Shown here piece by piece: positions 25,851 to 34,744 of a stretch of 64,000 bases of DNA; the first letter of the stretch is position 1; the number at the start of each line of letters is the position of its first letter. The notes under the pieces are model-generated. The model was not told the DNA's origin, ran no database searches, and was given only the letters and a program-made list of their open reading frames with translations. The stretch comes from an uncultured Poribacteria bacterium. Lineage in GTDB: Bacteria > Poribacteria > WGA-4E > PCPOR2b. The translations under genes were made by a program, and so were the position numbers. The stretch lies in NCBI GenBank assembly GCA_958296125.1, contig OY282444.1:2103940-2167939 (forward strand), read 5' to 3'.

Positions 25851-26924
25851 TTATCTTTTAAGTGGATGCTCTCGATTTACGATAGGGAATGAAACACGCT
25901 TCCCCGTCAGTTGCGATTCGTAGGCACCGAGAATCATCTCCAATGCGGCAACTGCATCTTCCGCAGCGGAAATTGGCTTACGGTCATTTTCAATCGCATC
26001 AATCAGATCGAGGACCGCAAGGTTATTGCCGCTGGAAAAAGGCGTGTCGTTAACTTGCACAGCTTCCCATTTCTGAGAGGTATCAGCCGGTGTCCAGCAC
26101 GGATAGGGATAGATGACCAAACTGTCCCCGCCGCCCCCTCGCATCGATAATCTGCCCTCGCTGCCGATAATCTCCATTCCGTAGTAATCACCGCTCACCT
26201 CGTGCTTTCGGGAATCAAATAATCCAGAAACACCACTTTCAAAGGCGAAGTAACTATTGACGCAATCGCCGGCGATAAGGCCTACTGGCTCGGTGGCGTT
26301 GCGGGCATCGTTGGCTGTGACCTCTTTCCCATTCTCTGTGACGTGTGCCTGCATCCACTTAACATTTCCGACGAAAAAGCGCATCATATTGAAAAGGTGT
26401 GTGCCGAGCACGATCATGTCCTCGCCCCCGCCGCGCCGGTCCTGCTTACCGTGTGCGTGAATCGCTTGAACTGTCCCAATCGTCCCGTCGTGTAGCATCT
26501 GTTTGACCGCTTGAACCGATGGCAGATAGACCGCCTGATGGGCGACAGCGATTTTTATCCCTTTCTGATTTGCCGCTTCCACGATTTGGTCTCCATCGGC
26601 GAGGGTGGCTGTCATCGGCTTTTCGCTGTAGACGTGGCAGTCGGATTCGATACATGCCAACAGCATATCGAGGTGGTCAGTCGTCCAGCGAGGGCCCATG
26701 CTGACGATGTCCAGCTCCTCTTTGTCGAGCATTTCACGGTAATCGGCGTAACCCCGTTGTATGCCTGTTTTTTCCAGCTCCGCCTGCCGTCCCGCTTCGT
26801 CGGGATCCGCAATGGCAACAAATTCAATGTTCTCTAACTCCTTAAACGGCAGGTGAAGTCCGTGTCCATAGTTTCCGGCACCGGTGTGTCCAATCGCAGC
26901 AGCACGATACGTTTTCTGACTCAT
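25851..26924 (-). CDS. Gfo/Idh/MocA-family oxidoreductase
   Basis: NAD(P)-dependent sugar or inositol-type dehydrogenase of 357 residues. The Rossmann loop is GHTGAGNYG (residues 12-20), and the EKP motif with the catalytic Lys is at 101-103. GTHLFNMMRF in the second domain corresponds to the conserved His helix of the family. GGAGAAGGAG precedes ATG 26924, which is preferred over an upstream in-frame start. It follows the SDR gene on the same strand, so the two may form a small operon for a polyol or sugar acid; the substrate cannot be told. Confidence 0.88.
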   Translation of the reverse strand: MSQKTYRAAAIGHTGAGNYGHGLHLPFKELENIEFVAIADPDEAGRQAELEKTGIQRGYADYREMLDKEELDIVSMGPRWTTDHLDMLLACIESDCHVYSEKPMTATLADGDQIVEAANQKGIKIAVAHQAVYLPSVQAVKQMLHDGTIGTVQAIHAHGKQDRRGGGEDMIVLGTHLFNMMRFFVGNVKWMQAHVTENGKEVTANDARNATEPVGLIAGDCVNSYFAFESGVSGLFDSRKHEVSGDYYGMEIIGSEGRLSMRGGGGDSLVIYPYPCWTPADTSQKWEAVQVNDTPFSSGNNLAVLDLIDAIENDRKPISAAEDAVAALEMILGAYESQLTGKRVSFPIVNREHPLKR

Positions 26925-27025
26925 GAAATTCTCCTTCTCCAATCTGTTTACGGTAGAAGATGTAACACCCATAGGACTTACGCAGTTGAACGTTCAAACT
27001 GTTATTCAACCCGCATCCCCACACA

Positions 27026-27799
27026 CTACAGTCCAGCGATATACCCGCCGTCAACCAGCAACGAGGCACCGGTGATCCACTCCGCGTCATCCGATGCAAG
27101 AAAGACCGATGCCCGGCCGATGTCTCGTGGCAAACCGAAACGCGGCATCACCGTTCTTTGGCTCGCTTCCTGAATCTGTTCCGGTGTAAGGTAATCTTGG
27201 ATTGCGGTTTCAATGTAGCCGGGGCAGATTGCGTTGACGGTAACACCGTATCCCCCAACTTCCAGTGCGGTGTCACGCACCATGTTAACGAGGGCAGCTT
27301 TTGCCGAAGCGTAAGCGGGGCCACCGCCACCACCGAAGGCGTGAACGGAAGCGATCTGGATGATACGCCCATATTGCGATTTTGTCAAGTGGGGGATAGC
27401 GAGTTTTGTCGCCACAAAAATGGCGCGAAGGTTCACGCCAACTACCTTGTCCCAATCGGCTATTGTAATTTCTTGGCTAGTACCGGGGATATGGATACCA
27501 GCGTTATTGACAAGAATATCCAACTCACCAAAGTGTGCAACCGCCTCCTGAATGAGTCGATCAATTTGCGAGGCATCTGACATATCGGTTTGGACGAATA
27601 GCCCTTGGCTTCCCAGTTTTTCGACCTCTTCAACCGTTGGGGTTGTCACATCCTGTTCATGGTACTTACCGCGTTTGGGAGCGTCCTGAACATCAGCGAC
27701 GACAACATTGGCACCTTCACGGGCGAATTCGACCGCAATTCCTCGTCCAATACCCGAACTGGCACCGGTAACAATGGCGACTCGGTCTTTTAATACCAT
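27026..27799 (-). CDS. short-chain dehydrogenase/reductase (SDR)
   Basis: Classical SDR of 257 residues. The cofactor loop TGASSGIG is at 11-18, NNAG at 98-101, and the catalytic Ser151, Tyr163 and Lys167 (YASAK) are all present. The C-terminus ASLLVDGGY is typical of the 3-oxoacyl-ACP reductase/glucose dehydrogenase-like group. GGAGGAAGT precedes the ATG. An insertion of about 20 residues after Asp36 (DAPKRGKYHEQDV) lies where the second cofactor-binding strand ends and may affect NAD or NADP choice. It is the first gene before the Gfo/Idh oxidoreductase. Confidence 0.9.
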   Translation of the reverse strand: MVLKDRVAIVTGASSGIGRGIAVEFAREGANVVVADVQDAPKRGKYHEQDVTTPTVEEVEKLGSQGLFVQTDMSDASQIDRLIQEAVAHFGELDILVNNAGIHIPGTSQEITIADWDKVVGVNLRAIFVATKLAIPHLTKSQYGRIIQIASVHAFGGGGGPAYASAKAALVNMVRDTALEVGGYGVTVNAICPGYIETAIQDYLTPEQIQEASQRTVMPRFGLPRDIGRASVFLASDDAEWITGASLLVDGGYIAGL

Positions 27800-27881
27800 C
27801 GAAAACTTCCTCCAGATATGCGTGTTATGCTAAATGTTGCTAGCAGGTTGGGATGTGTCAGCGGGCACTGATATAGCGCGG

Positions 27882-28514
27882 TTACAATGCTAACTGAAGT
27901 ACCACCGCTGTATTCGCAACAGCGATCGGTGCGGCGACGATAGTTTGAAGGTAGGTGTGCCTTTTCCGATGCACTCTTGCCCACGCAATCAACGGCAGCA
28001 GGATGAACAAACAAACAAACTGGCTGCTGATTAACGTCGTGAGTGCTGTCATACACCCCGCGGCAACCCCACTGTGGAAGCTGATTTTCCACGCTTGTGT
28101 GATTAAGGTAAACACAACCCCGTTAATGGCATAGGCAATGCAGAGCCAGACAAGCTCTGGTGGTGCATCAAGGATGTGTAAAATGCCGCTGCCGACAAGG
28201 GCACTCATAAGCGAAAACATCAAAGGTTTGACACGTTGTTCTCTGACCGTCAAGCGAACATCACTAAGTTTCCCCAAACAAAAAAGTATCAGAATAAAAA
28301 GCATCGGCACCACACTGGCAAACAGTATGACAATCATCATCCACAACAATCCCTGCTGCATGGTCGTGACATATATACGGACGATTAGCAGGATTGACGC
28401 AATCGGCACGAGGAAAGGACTGAAGAGCACGGATATAGTAACCGCAATGCGATTGAGTATTTGTGTGTGTAGGGCGTGACGCATTATTTTAGATTCAGAA
28501 CCGGCATCAGACAT
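27882..28514 (-). CDS. integral membrane protein, PAP2-phosphatase-like
   Basis: A 210-residue protein with about six transmembrane segments. Two regions recall PAP2 lipid phosphatases: KISFHSGVAAG in place of the usual PSGH motif, and RVHRKRHTYLQTI in place of SRxxxxxHxxxD. The residues are only partly kept, so catalytic activity is doubtful. The VREQRVKPL segment also fits the first PAP2 motif (KxxxxxxRP) loosely. It stands alone, upstream of and divergent from the peptide transporter genes. Confidence 0.6.
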   Translation of the reverse strand: MSDAGSESKIMRHALHTQILNRIAVTISVLFSPFLVPIASILLIVRIYVTTMQQGLLWMMIVILFASVVPMLFILILFCLGKLSDVRLTVREQRVKPLMFSLMSALVGSGILHILDAPPELVWLCIAYAINGVVFTLITQAWKISFHSGVAAGCMTALTTLISSQFVCLFILLPLIAWARVHRKRHTYLQTIVAAPIAVANTAVVLQLAL

Positions 28515-28755
28515 GATTGACTATTTCTGGCGATTTGTGCCGGCACCAAGGAATCTTCCCACGATTCCATTCTTGATAAATTGGGAAAGCACCCAATGCC
28601 AACAATAACGTTAGGATAAACCAGTACCCAAAAGTGTGTATTGTATGAAATCAAACATCGACAAACCCTCCTCGTTTTTTCGTATATTACGACAGTATGT
28701 TATCTATTGTATCATAATCATTGGCATCAGCGCACATCAAATGCACTGTTTTCTC

Positions 28756-28784
28756 TTGACACACCCCTCTATTTCTGCGATAAT
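28756..28784 (+). promoter_or_regulatory. sigma70-type promoter of the peptide ABC transporter
   Basis: TTGACA (28756-28761) and GATAAT (28779-28784) with a 17-base spacer. The leader to ATG 28872 is about 80 bases. The rest of the 28515-28871 gap shows no gene. Confidence 0.75.
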
Positions 28785-28871
28785 ACTTTGATAGCAGCCT
28801 ATATTATTGATGGCTCACTAAATTGTGAATACCGTTAGATCTCAATTACCTCAATCGTAGGAGTGGCTTTA

Positions 28872-30446
28872 ATGAAACAACCATATCGATGCCTCTTTGT
28901 AATTTTTTTGTTTTTAATATCCTCTGTCTATACCGCTGCCGCCCAAATGATTGGCGGCACACTGATTTTTGGGCGCGGCGGCGATTCTGTTGGACTCGAT
29001 CCTGCCTACGAAGAGGATGGCGAGTCCTTCAAGGTGTGTGAGAATATCTACGACAGACTGGTACAGTATAAGGACGAGAGTACGGAAATCGAGCCAGCGT
29101 TGGCAGAATCGTGGGAGTCCTCGGCGGATGGGTTGACATGGCGGTTTAATCTCCGCAAAGGCGTTAAGTTTCACGATGGCACACCTTTCAACGCGGAGGC
29201 AGTGCTTTTTTCTCTGAACCGTCAGCATGATTCAAACCACCCCTTTCATAATGTTGGTGGTTCCTACACTTATTGGTCTTACACCGGATTGGCTGAGATT
29301 ATCGGAAAAATCACTGCGCCGGATGCGTATACGGTCCAATTCACCCTCACACGCCCCTATGCCCCTTTCATTTACACGATTGCAATGACACCTTTTTCTA
29401 TTGTCAGTCCAACTGCTCTCCAAAAATGGGGTGTGGATTTTAGAAATCATCCGGTCGGCACCGGACCGTTCAAGTTTGTACGTTGGGACCGTGAGGATAA
29501 GGTTGTCTTAGAAGCAAACAAAGACTATTGGGAAGGACGACCCCCGCTTGACCGAATCATCTTCCGATCTATCCCCGACAACTCAGTCCGCCTTATCGAG
29601 CTCCAAAACGGAAGTATTCACGCAATGGAATTTCCGAATCCGGATGACTTACCCCAGATTCGTGCAGATGCCCAACTCAGGATTATCGAACAACCCGGCA
29701 TGAACATCGGTTACCTCGCAATGAATCTGGATAAAAAGCCTTTCGACAATCTCAAGATTCGTCTCGCCATCAACCACGCGATTAACAAGCACGAGATTGT
29801 CACACAGCTTTATCAAGGTATGGGCATCCCTGCCAAAAACCCCATCCCCCCGACGATGTGGAGTTATGATGACTCGATTGAGGAGTATACCTACGCCCCA
29901 GCAAAGGCGAAGGCGTTGCTGGCAGAGGCAGGTTACCCAAACGGCTTCGAGACAACGCTGTGGGCATTGCCGGTGCCACGTCCCTACATCCCCGATGGGA
30001 GTGCCCTTGCTGCGGCGATTCAATCAGATTTGCGCCACATTGGAATCAAGACCAAGATTGTGACCTTCGATTGGGGGACGTACTTGGAGAAAACCAAAAA
30101 TGGTGAGCATGACATAGCGATGCTCGGTTGGTCTGCTGACCTCGGCGATCCGGATAACTTCTTCTACTACCTCTTGAGCAAGGAAGCAGCGAAAAAGCCT
30201 GCGGGGAATATCGCATTTTATCGTAGCGATGAAATGCAGGAGGTGCTTGTTCAGGCACAGTCAACCACCAATCAAGCCAAGCGGGTCGAACTTTATAAAA
30301 GAGCTCAAGGCCTCTTTCACCGCGATGTGCCTTGGGTGCCACTAGCACATGCCAAGCAGATGATAATCATCAACAAACAGATTAAGAACCTCAAACTTCA
30401 CCCGACGACGTGGAAGTACTTTCGGCAGATTTGGCTTGAGGAGTGA
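28872..30446 (+). CDS. peptide/nickel-type ABC transporter substrate-binding protein
   Basis: Family 5 extracellular solute-binding protein (DppA/OppA type), about 524 residues. A signal peptide covers about residues 1-26 (ending TAAAQ). Family signatures include FGRGGDSVGLDPAY at the mature start, LAESWE near residue 70, the FNLRKGVKFHDGTPFNAEAV segment and PVGTGPFKF. ATG 28872 is preferred over GTG 28863 because AGGAG lies eight bases before it. It is followed by two permease genes within nine bases and by overlap. The cargo may be a di- or oligopeptide or another small molecule. Confidence 0.92.
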   Translation: MKQPYRCLFVIFLFLISSVYTAAAQMIGGTLIFGRGGDSVGLDPAYEEDGESFKVCENIYDRLVQYKDESTEIEPALAESWESSADGLTWRFNLRKGVKFHDGTPFNAEAVLFSLNRQHDSNHPFHNVGGSYTYWSYTGLAEIIGKITAPDAYTVQFTLTRPYAPFIYTIAMTPFSIVSPTALQKWGVDFRNHPVGTGPFKFVRWDREDKVVLEANKDYWEGRPPLDRIIFRSIPDNSVRLIELQNGSIHAMEFPNPDDLPQIRADAQLRIIEQPGMNIGYLAMNLDKKPFDNLKIRLAINHAINKHEIVTQLYQGMGIPAKNPIPPTMWSYDDSIEEYTYAPAKAKALLAEAGYPNGFETTLWALPVPRPYIPDGSALAAAIQSDLRHIGIKTKIVTFDWGTYLEKTKNGEHDIAMLGWSADLGDPDNFFYYLLSKEAAKKPAGNIAFYRSDEMQEVLVQAQSTTNQAKRVELYKRAQGLFHRDVPWVPLAHAKQMIIINKQIKNLKLHPTTWKYFRQIWLEE

Positions 30447-30454
30447 CGTGACGG

Positions 30455-31477
30455 ATGATTGCCTACATCCTGCATCGACTCCTGTCAATGGGATTATCAC
30501 TCTTTGGTGTTTCGCTGCTCGTCTTTTTTATGGTGCATCTCATCCCCGGTGATGCCGCCCTCGCAATTCTCGGTGAGCGTGCTACAGAGGAAGCCTTGAC
30601 CGCACTCCGCCATCAGATGGGGTTAGATCAGCCGCTGTATAAGCAGTACGGGGTGTTCCTATGGGATTTGGTGCATTTAGATCTGGGACGCTCGTTCAAG
30701 ACAAACCAGCTGGTCATTGACGAAATTCTCCGCAAATTTCCTGCGACAGTCGAGTTGACGCTCGCAGCGATGAGTTTCTCAATCTTTTTCGGAGTAGCTG
30801 CCGGGATTATCGCTGCTATCAATCGTGGGAAGTTTTGGGACTACACGACGATGTTCGGATCGTTGGCAGGGATTTCAATGCCAATCTTCTGGCTTGGTCT
30901 GATGCTCATCCTACTGCTGGCTTACGCTTTGCCGATTTTTCCCAGCTCACAACGGCTCGACGCTGTATTAGATCTCAGCATTGAGCCCCGGACCCACTTT
31001 TACCTGATTGACACCCTTCTCGCCGGCAATTTCACTGCGTTTCGAGATGCAATTGCACACCTCATCCTCCCTGCGGTAACACTCGGCACGGTGCCGTTAG
31101 CCATCATCGCTCGTATGACCCGGTCTAGCCTCCTAGAAGTGCTTAACCAACAGTATATCGTAACCGCCTACGCAAAGGGACTACCCAAACGGGTTGTGAT
31201 CCTTAAACACGCCTTAAAAAATAGCATCATTCCGGTGTTGACGGTAATTGGTCTCGAATTTGGCTATCTGATGGGCGGCGCGATCTTAACAGAACATATC
31301 TTCTCCTGGCCCGGATTGGGGTCGTGGTTACGGGCTGCTGTTGAAGCTCGTGATATTCGCCCAGTGCAGGGCGGCGTTCTCTTTGTCGCTACGGTTTTCA
31401 TGACGGTGAATTTGATTGTCGATCTGCTCTACGCATATTTTGATCCGCGGATCCGGATCGGAGGAGAGGCAACATGA
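30455..31477 (+). CDS. peptide-type ABC transporter permease, DppB-like
   Basis: Inner-membrane permease of 340 residues with six predicted helices. The N-terminal helix followed by HLIPGDAA and the LGLDQPLYKQY-like segment (GLDQPLYKQYGVF) are typical of DppB. The cytoplasmic coupling loop reads TAYAKGLPKRVVILKHALKN. It starts eight bases after the binding-protein gene and overlaps the next permease gene by four bases (ATGA), so the three are one operon. Confidence 0.93.
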   Translation: MIAYILHRLLSMGLSLFGVSLLVFFMVHLIPGDAALAILGERATEEALTALRHQMGLDQPLYKQYGVFLWDLVHLDLGRSFKTNQLVIDEILRKFPATVELTLAAMSFSIFFGVAAGIIAAINRGKFWDYTTMFGSLAGISMPIFWLGLMLILLLAYALPIFPSSQRLDAVLDLSIEPRTHFYLIDTLLAGNFTAFRDAIAHLILPAVTLGTVPLAIIARMTRSSLLEVLNQQYIVTAYAKGLPKRVVILKHALKNSIIPVLTVIGLEFGYLMGGAILTEHIFSWPGLGSWLRAAVEARDIRPVQGGVLFVATVFMTVNLIVDLLYAYFDPRIRIGGEAT

Positions 31478-32316
31478 GGGAGCATCGTCGTCAATTTTAT
31501 CGAGAGCTGCTGCGTCAGAAATCAGCGTTGATTGGCGCATCAATTTTAACCTTCTTTATCCTCATCGCAATCTTTGCCCCACTGATTGCAACACATGACC
31601 CCCGCAACGCAGATGTGGCATCACGCCTCAAAGGCTGGTCTCAAGAACATTACTTCGGGACTGATAAGGTTGGAAGGGATATTTTCAGCCGCATCGTCTA
31701 CGGCTCGCGGATCTCGATTAAAGTCGGGTTGGTTGCAATGACATTTTCGATTTCGATTGGCGCGCTGCTGGGTATCATTGCCGGCTATTATGGAGGTTGG
31801 ATCGACAACACCATCATGCGGACGATGGATATGATGCTTGCCATGCCGAGTATCCTACTAGCAATGGTTATTGTTACCATCTTGGGGCAGAGCCTGACGA
31901 ATGCGATTATTGCGGTCTCAATCGTTTACATCCCGCAATATGCTAGAATCCTTCGTGCCGCCGTCCTCACCATCCGTGAGCAGGATTATGTAACCGCCGC
32001 CCACGCCATCGGGGTCAGTGATTTTCGCATTCTGACCCGTGCGATTTTGCCCAACTGCCTTGCGCCCCTAATTGTGCAGGCAACGCTGGGTATGGGCGCA
32101 GCTATTCTGGATGCGGCCGGCCTCAGCTTCCTTGGGCTTGGTGCCGAAATTGGTGAACCAGAGTGGGGGGCGATGCTCAACGAGAACCGGGCGTTGATTC
32201 GTCGGGCACCATGGACTGTTATGATGCCGGGGATTGCAATTTTCCTGATTGTTTTAGGGTTCAATCTGCTGGGGGATGCACTGCGGGATGTGCTGGATCC
32301 GCAGGTGAGGACATAG
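31474..32316 (+). CDS. peptide-type ABC transporter permease, DppC-like
   Basis: Second permease, 280 residues. It has the LGTDKVGRDIFSR-type segment (FGTDKVGRDIFSRI) of the DppC family, the coupling loop TAAHAIGVSDFRILTRAILPN and SFLGLGAEIGEPEWGAML near the C-terminus. The start overlaps the stop of the first permease. No ATPase genes (dppD, dppF) follow; the next gene is convergent. The ATPases must be encoded elsewhere or shared with another importer. Confidence 0.93.
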   Translation: MREHRRQFYRELLRQKSALIGASILTFFILIAIFAPLIATHDPRNADVASRLKGWSQEHYFGTDKVGRDIFSRIVYGSRISIKVGLVAMTFSISIGALLGIIAGYYGGWIDNTIMRTMDMMLAMPSILLAMVIVTILGQSLTNAIIAVSIVYIPQYARILRAAVLTIREQDYVTAAHAIGVSDFRILTRAILPNCLAPLIVQATLGMGAAILDAAGLSFLGLGAEIGEPEWGAMLNENRALIRRAPWTVMMPGIAIFLIVLGFNLLGDALRDVLDPQVRT

Positions 32317-32323
32317 ACCGAGA

Positions 32324-32350
32324 GTGAAACGTGATGCGTGAAACGTGAAA
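32324..32350 (+). repeat. GTGAAACGTGATGCGTGAAA repeat, copy 1
   Basis: A 27-bp unit with an internal repeat of CGTGAAACGTGA type, eight bases after the DppC stop codon. A second copy ends the comA-like gene at 41.17 kb, and a related inverted one is at 46.76 kb. Confidence 0.65.
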
Positions 32351-32394
32351 GCAATTTGCTTATTGGTTCATTACATGAGCGTTGAGGATTATTT

Positions 32395-33243
32395 TCAGTG
32401 TGCTTTGACTCGTGCCCAAGTCGTTGTCAGTTTGTTGGTTGGTTCAACCGCCAGCTTACCTGTGATGTTTTGGATAATCTCGGCTCCGCTCAACGGTCTG
32501 TCGTAGATACGAAGGATAGCGATTGAGCCGTTGAAGTTTCGATCTCTGTCTCCAGCGCAAAATATTGAAAGCCGCACAGGTTCTTCAGGATCGAAGTTCT
32601 GATTGACTTCATTCATCCCGACCTCTTCACCGTCTTGGTAGGTAACAACTGTTTTTTGATTGGTGAAGACAAAGGCGATCCAGTGCCACTCTTTTTCCTT
32701 AATATCAATGCCGAGGTCTTCCGGGATTAACCATTTTCCTTTGTTGTTATTTTTTCCCTTAAACTTTGCGATAAGTTCGCCGGTATCCGGTCCGTTGAGA
32801 GAGACCTGAAATCGCTGCATCTCCTTATCACGCGCGTGGAATCCCAGCACTTGGGAGGCTACAACGAGATCTGGCCATTTGGGACCATTGCGTTTGATGA
32901 GAACCTCCATCGTCCAATCCTGAAGTTGCATTTGGGGGGTTAGGTCTGGAGGTCCCCCAAAAGTCTCGGACTTTCGTGTGGCGGTATACCACCTCGCATC
33001 CTCTTTGATACCGAGCGTGGGGATCCTGAGTTTCCCCTCCTCAAGTTCAGGCACTTCATTGTCGGCTGGCATCTTTCCACCGGCTAAACCGAGATTCTTC
33101 CAAGCAATTTCTCGCTTATGCTGCTCTCTAGCATCAAGGTGGATTACGGCACCGGGAATTACCTTCTGTGCCGCCGCTGGGAAGCCGGTGAACCCCAGTA
33201 TAAAAATCACACTGAAAATTGCAATGTTGTTTATACATTTCAT
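32395..33243 (-). CDS. secreted LamG/concanavalin-fold protein with TTW tail
   Basis: Exported protein of 282 residues. A signal peptide (about 1-24, ending PAAAQ) is followed by a LamG-like jelly roll (VIHLDAREQH, WTMEVLIKRNG, WHWIAFVFTNQ, GSIAILRIYDRPLSGAEI). It closes with NKLTTTWARVKAH, the same tail as three other LamG proteins nearby. ATG 33243 with AAAGGAATAT upstream is the start; the open frame extends upstream only through transposon-related repeats. It likely sits on the cell surface and binds carbohydrate, by family analogy. It is the most divergent of the four. Confidence 0.82.
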   Translation of the reverse strand: MKCINNIAIFSVIFILGFTGFPAAAQKVIPGAVIHLDAREQHKREIAWKNLGLAGGKMPADNEVPELEEGKLRIPTLGIKEDARWYTATRKSETFGGPPDLTPQMQLQDWTMEVLIKRNGPKWPDLVVASQVLGFHARDKEMQRFQVSLNGPDTGELIAKFKGKNNNKGKWLIPEDLGIDIKEKEWHWIAFVFTNQKTVVTYQDGEEVGMNEVNQNFDPEEPVRLSIFCAGDRDRNFNGSIAILRIYDRPLSGAEIIQNITGKLAVEPTNKLTTTWARVKAH

Positions 33244-33284
33244 TTGGATATATTCCTTTGGGTGAAGCTGGAGGTTTTCTTCAA

Positions 33285-33345
33285 TGACAGTAATTCGCAC
33301 AAGCCCAATGTTTTCCTGGTCTCGGAACGGACAACATTGGGTCAA
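33285..33345 (+). repeat. TnpB right-end-type hairpin with S1 in its loop
   Basis: It begins TGACAGTAATTC, followed by the arm CCCAATGTTTT, an S1 unit, and the opposite arm AACATTGGG ending in TCAA. The S1-free version of this hairpin exists at 57688-57730, and a close variant at 48883-48930. It lies 38 bases before the left end of transposon A. Confidence 0.8.
33315..33332 (+). repeat. S1 18-bp repeat, copy 7 (in hairpin loop)
   Basis: CCTGGTCTCGGAACGGAC inserted exactly between TTTT and AAC of the hairpin loop. Confidence 0.9.
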
Positions 33346-33486
33346 AATGCGTGATTTTCTCTTGATATTGTAGTTAGGATGTGTTACAATAAGGTTGTCT
33401 TTCTTGTGGGAGAATAGCACGCCACCGCTTGGTGGTGTCTCCCACACCCATTGCTATTGGGACAAGAAAGACAGAAAGACAATCCA

Positions 33487-34731
33487 ATGTTAAAAACACA
33501 CAAAATCGCATTAGCCCCGAATAACAAGCAAGCGACCCAGTTTGCCCAGCACTGCGGTTACGCTCGTGTCGCTTACAATCACGCCCTCGCAGACTTCAAA
33601 GCAGGGCTCGATGGTAATGACTGGCGGACGCATATAGACCTTTGTCGCCGTTTCAATGCTATCAAGCATGATACATACGATTGGTGCGGTGATATGTCAC
33701 AGAACGCCTCCAAGAATGCGATTTACACGAACCTTAACGATGCGGTCTCCAGATGGAAGTCAGGTCAAAACCGCTTCCCAAAGTTTAAGAAAAAGTCTCA
33801 TATCAAGAGTTATCAAGCAGATAGCGGTCGAGGCACAACCGCTGTCGCAGGCAGGCGAATTAAACTTCCCAAAATCGGTTGGGTTCGCATGTTTCAAAAC
33901 CTGCGCTACCTCGGCACCATCTGCAAGGTTGTTATTTCTAAACAAGGGCATCGGTGGTTTGCTTCCATTCTCGTTGATACATTCGTTGACGACCCAATAC
34001 CCCTGGTCTCGGAACGGACAGACCCACGCGGCAAGCCTGTTGTCGGTGTTGACGTTGGCATCAAGCATTTAGCAATTACGTCTGAAGGACGGTATTTCGA
34101 GAATCCGAAAGCGTTGCGTCGGTATGAACGCAAAATGAAGCGACTCCAGCGTCGGTTTAGCCGCAAGGTAAAAGGCAGTCGCAACTGGTATAAACTGAAA
34201 GACAAGATAGCCAAGCTCCACTATCGGATAACTTGTATTCGCAAGGATGCCCACCATAAGGCGACAACGGCTATTGTCAAAGGTGCCAGTCGTATCGGCA
34301 TAGAATCTTTGAACGTCGCGGGCATGATTCAGAATCATAGGCTTGCCAAAGCATTATCAGATGCATCCCTGTCATCATTTCTTGAGATGTTGAAGTATAA
34401 ATCGGATGCGATGGACGTAAAGATAGTTGAAGCCGATCGGTTTTATCCATCCAGTAAGACGTGCTCGGCCCCGTTCCGAGGGCAGGCTTGCGGTGTCATT
34501 GATAGTGACTTATCGTTATCGGATAGGACATATCAGTGTAGCGAATGTGGGCATACTCAAGATAGAGACCTCAATGCTGCAATAAACTTGAGAACGGTCG
34601 CCGAGGGACACTCGGAGACATTAAACGCTTGTGGAGATTCGGTAAGCCCTCAGCAGTTGGGGCGCGAATCGTCGAATCAAGAAGATAGCATAGCAATAGG
34701 TGAGCAACTATTGCTGTTTAGTCTATCATAG
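33487..34731 (+). CDS. tnpB: TnpB RNA-guided nuclease with two S1 inserts
   Basis: TnpB of 414 residues, closely similar to the 402-residue TnpB at 56.3 kb. RuvC-I is GVDVGIKHLAI, RuvC-II is GIESLNVAGM and RuvC-III is QDRDLNAAINL, so all three acidic residues are kept. Two six-residue inserts are S1 copies: LVSERT shortly before RuvC-I and PFRGQA inside the first CxxC of the zinc finger (CSA...ACG). The latter separates the two cysteines by nine residues where the other copy has CSAC, so zinc binding and possibly nuclease activity may be lost. The start is the ATG matching the family N-terminus MLKTHKIAL. Confidence 0.9.
   Translation: MLKTHKIALAPNNKQATQFAQHCGYARVAYNHALADFKAGLDGNDWRTHIDLCRRFNAIKHDTYDWCGDMSQNASKNAIYTNLNDAVSRWKSGQNRFPKFKKKSHIKSYQADSGRGTTAVAGRRIKLPKIGWVRMFQNLRYLGTICKVVISKQGHRWFASILVDTFVDDPIPLVSERTDPRGKPVVGVDVGIKHLAITSEGRYFENPKALRRYERKMKRLQRRFSRKVKGSRNWYKLKDKIAKLHYRITCIRKDAHHKATTAIVKGASRIGIESLNVAGMIQNHRLAKALSDASLSSFLEMLKYKSDAMDVKIVEADRFYPSSKTCSAPFRGQACGVIDSDLSLSDRTYQCSECGHTQDRDLNAAINLRTVAEGHSETLNACGDSVSPQQLGRESSNQEDSIAIGEQLLLFSLS
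34002..34019 (+). repeat. S1 18-bp repeat, copy 8 (inside tnpB A)
   Basis: CCTGGTCTCGGAACGGAC between AATACC and AGACCC. The sister tnpB at 56.3 kb reads AATACC-TGACCC without it. Confidence 0.92.
34469..34486 (-). repeat. S1-like 18-bp repeat, copy 9 (in tnpB A zinc finger)
   Basis: CCCCGTTCCGAGGGCAGG on the plus strand, a diverged S1 in reverse orientation (14 of 18 positions). It is absent from the sister gene. Confidence 0.75.
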
Positions 34732-34744
34732 GAATCCCAATGCT

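Noticed and set aside
8528-34486. S1 as a sequencing adaptor or assembly artefact
   Set aside because: Copies occur in both orientations with point differences, at different sites and in different frames, and at exact insertion points. An adaptor would give identical copies and broken joins. It contains GGTCTC, which I take as coincidence.
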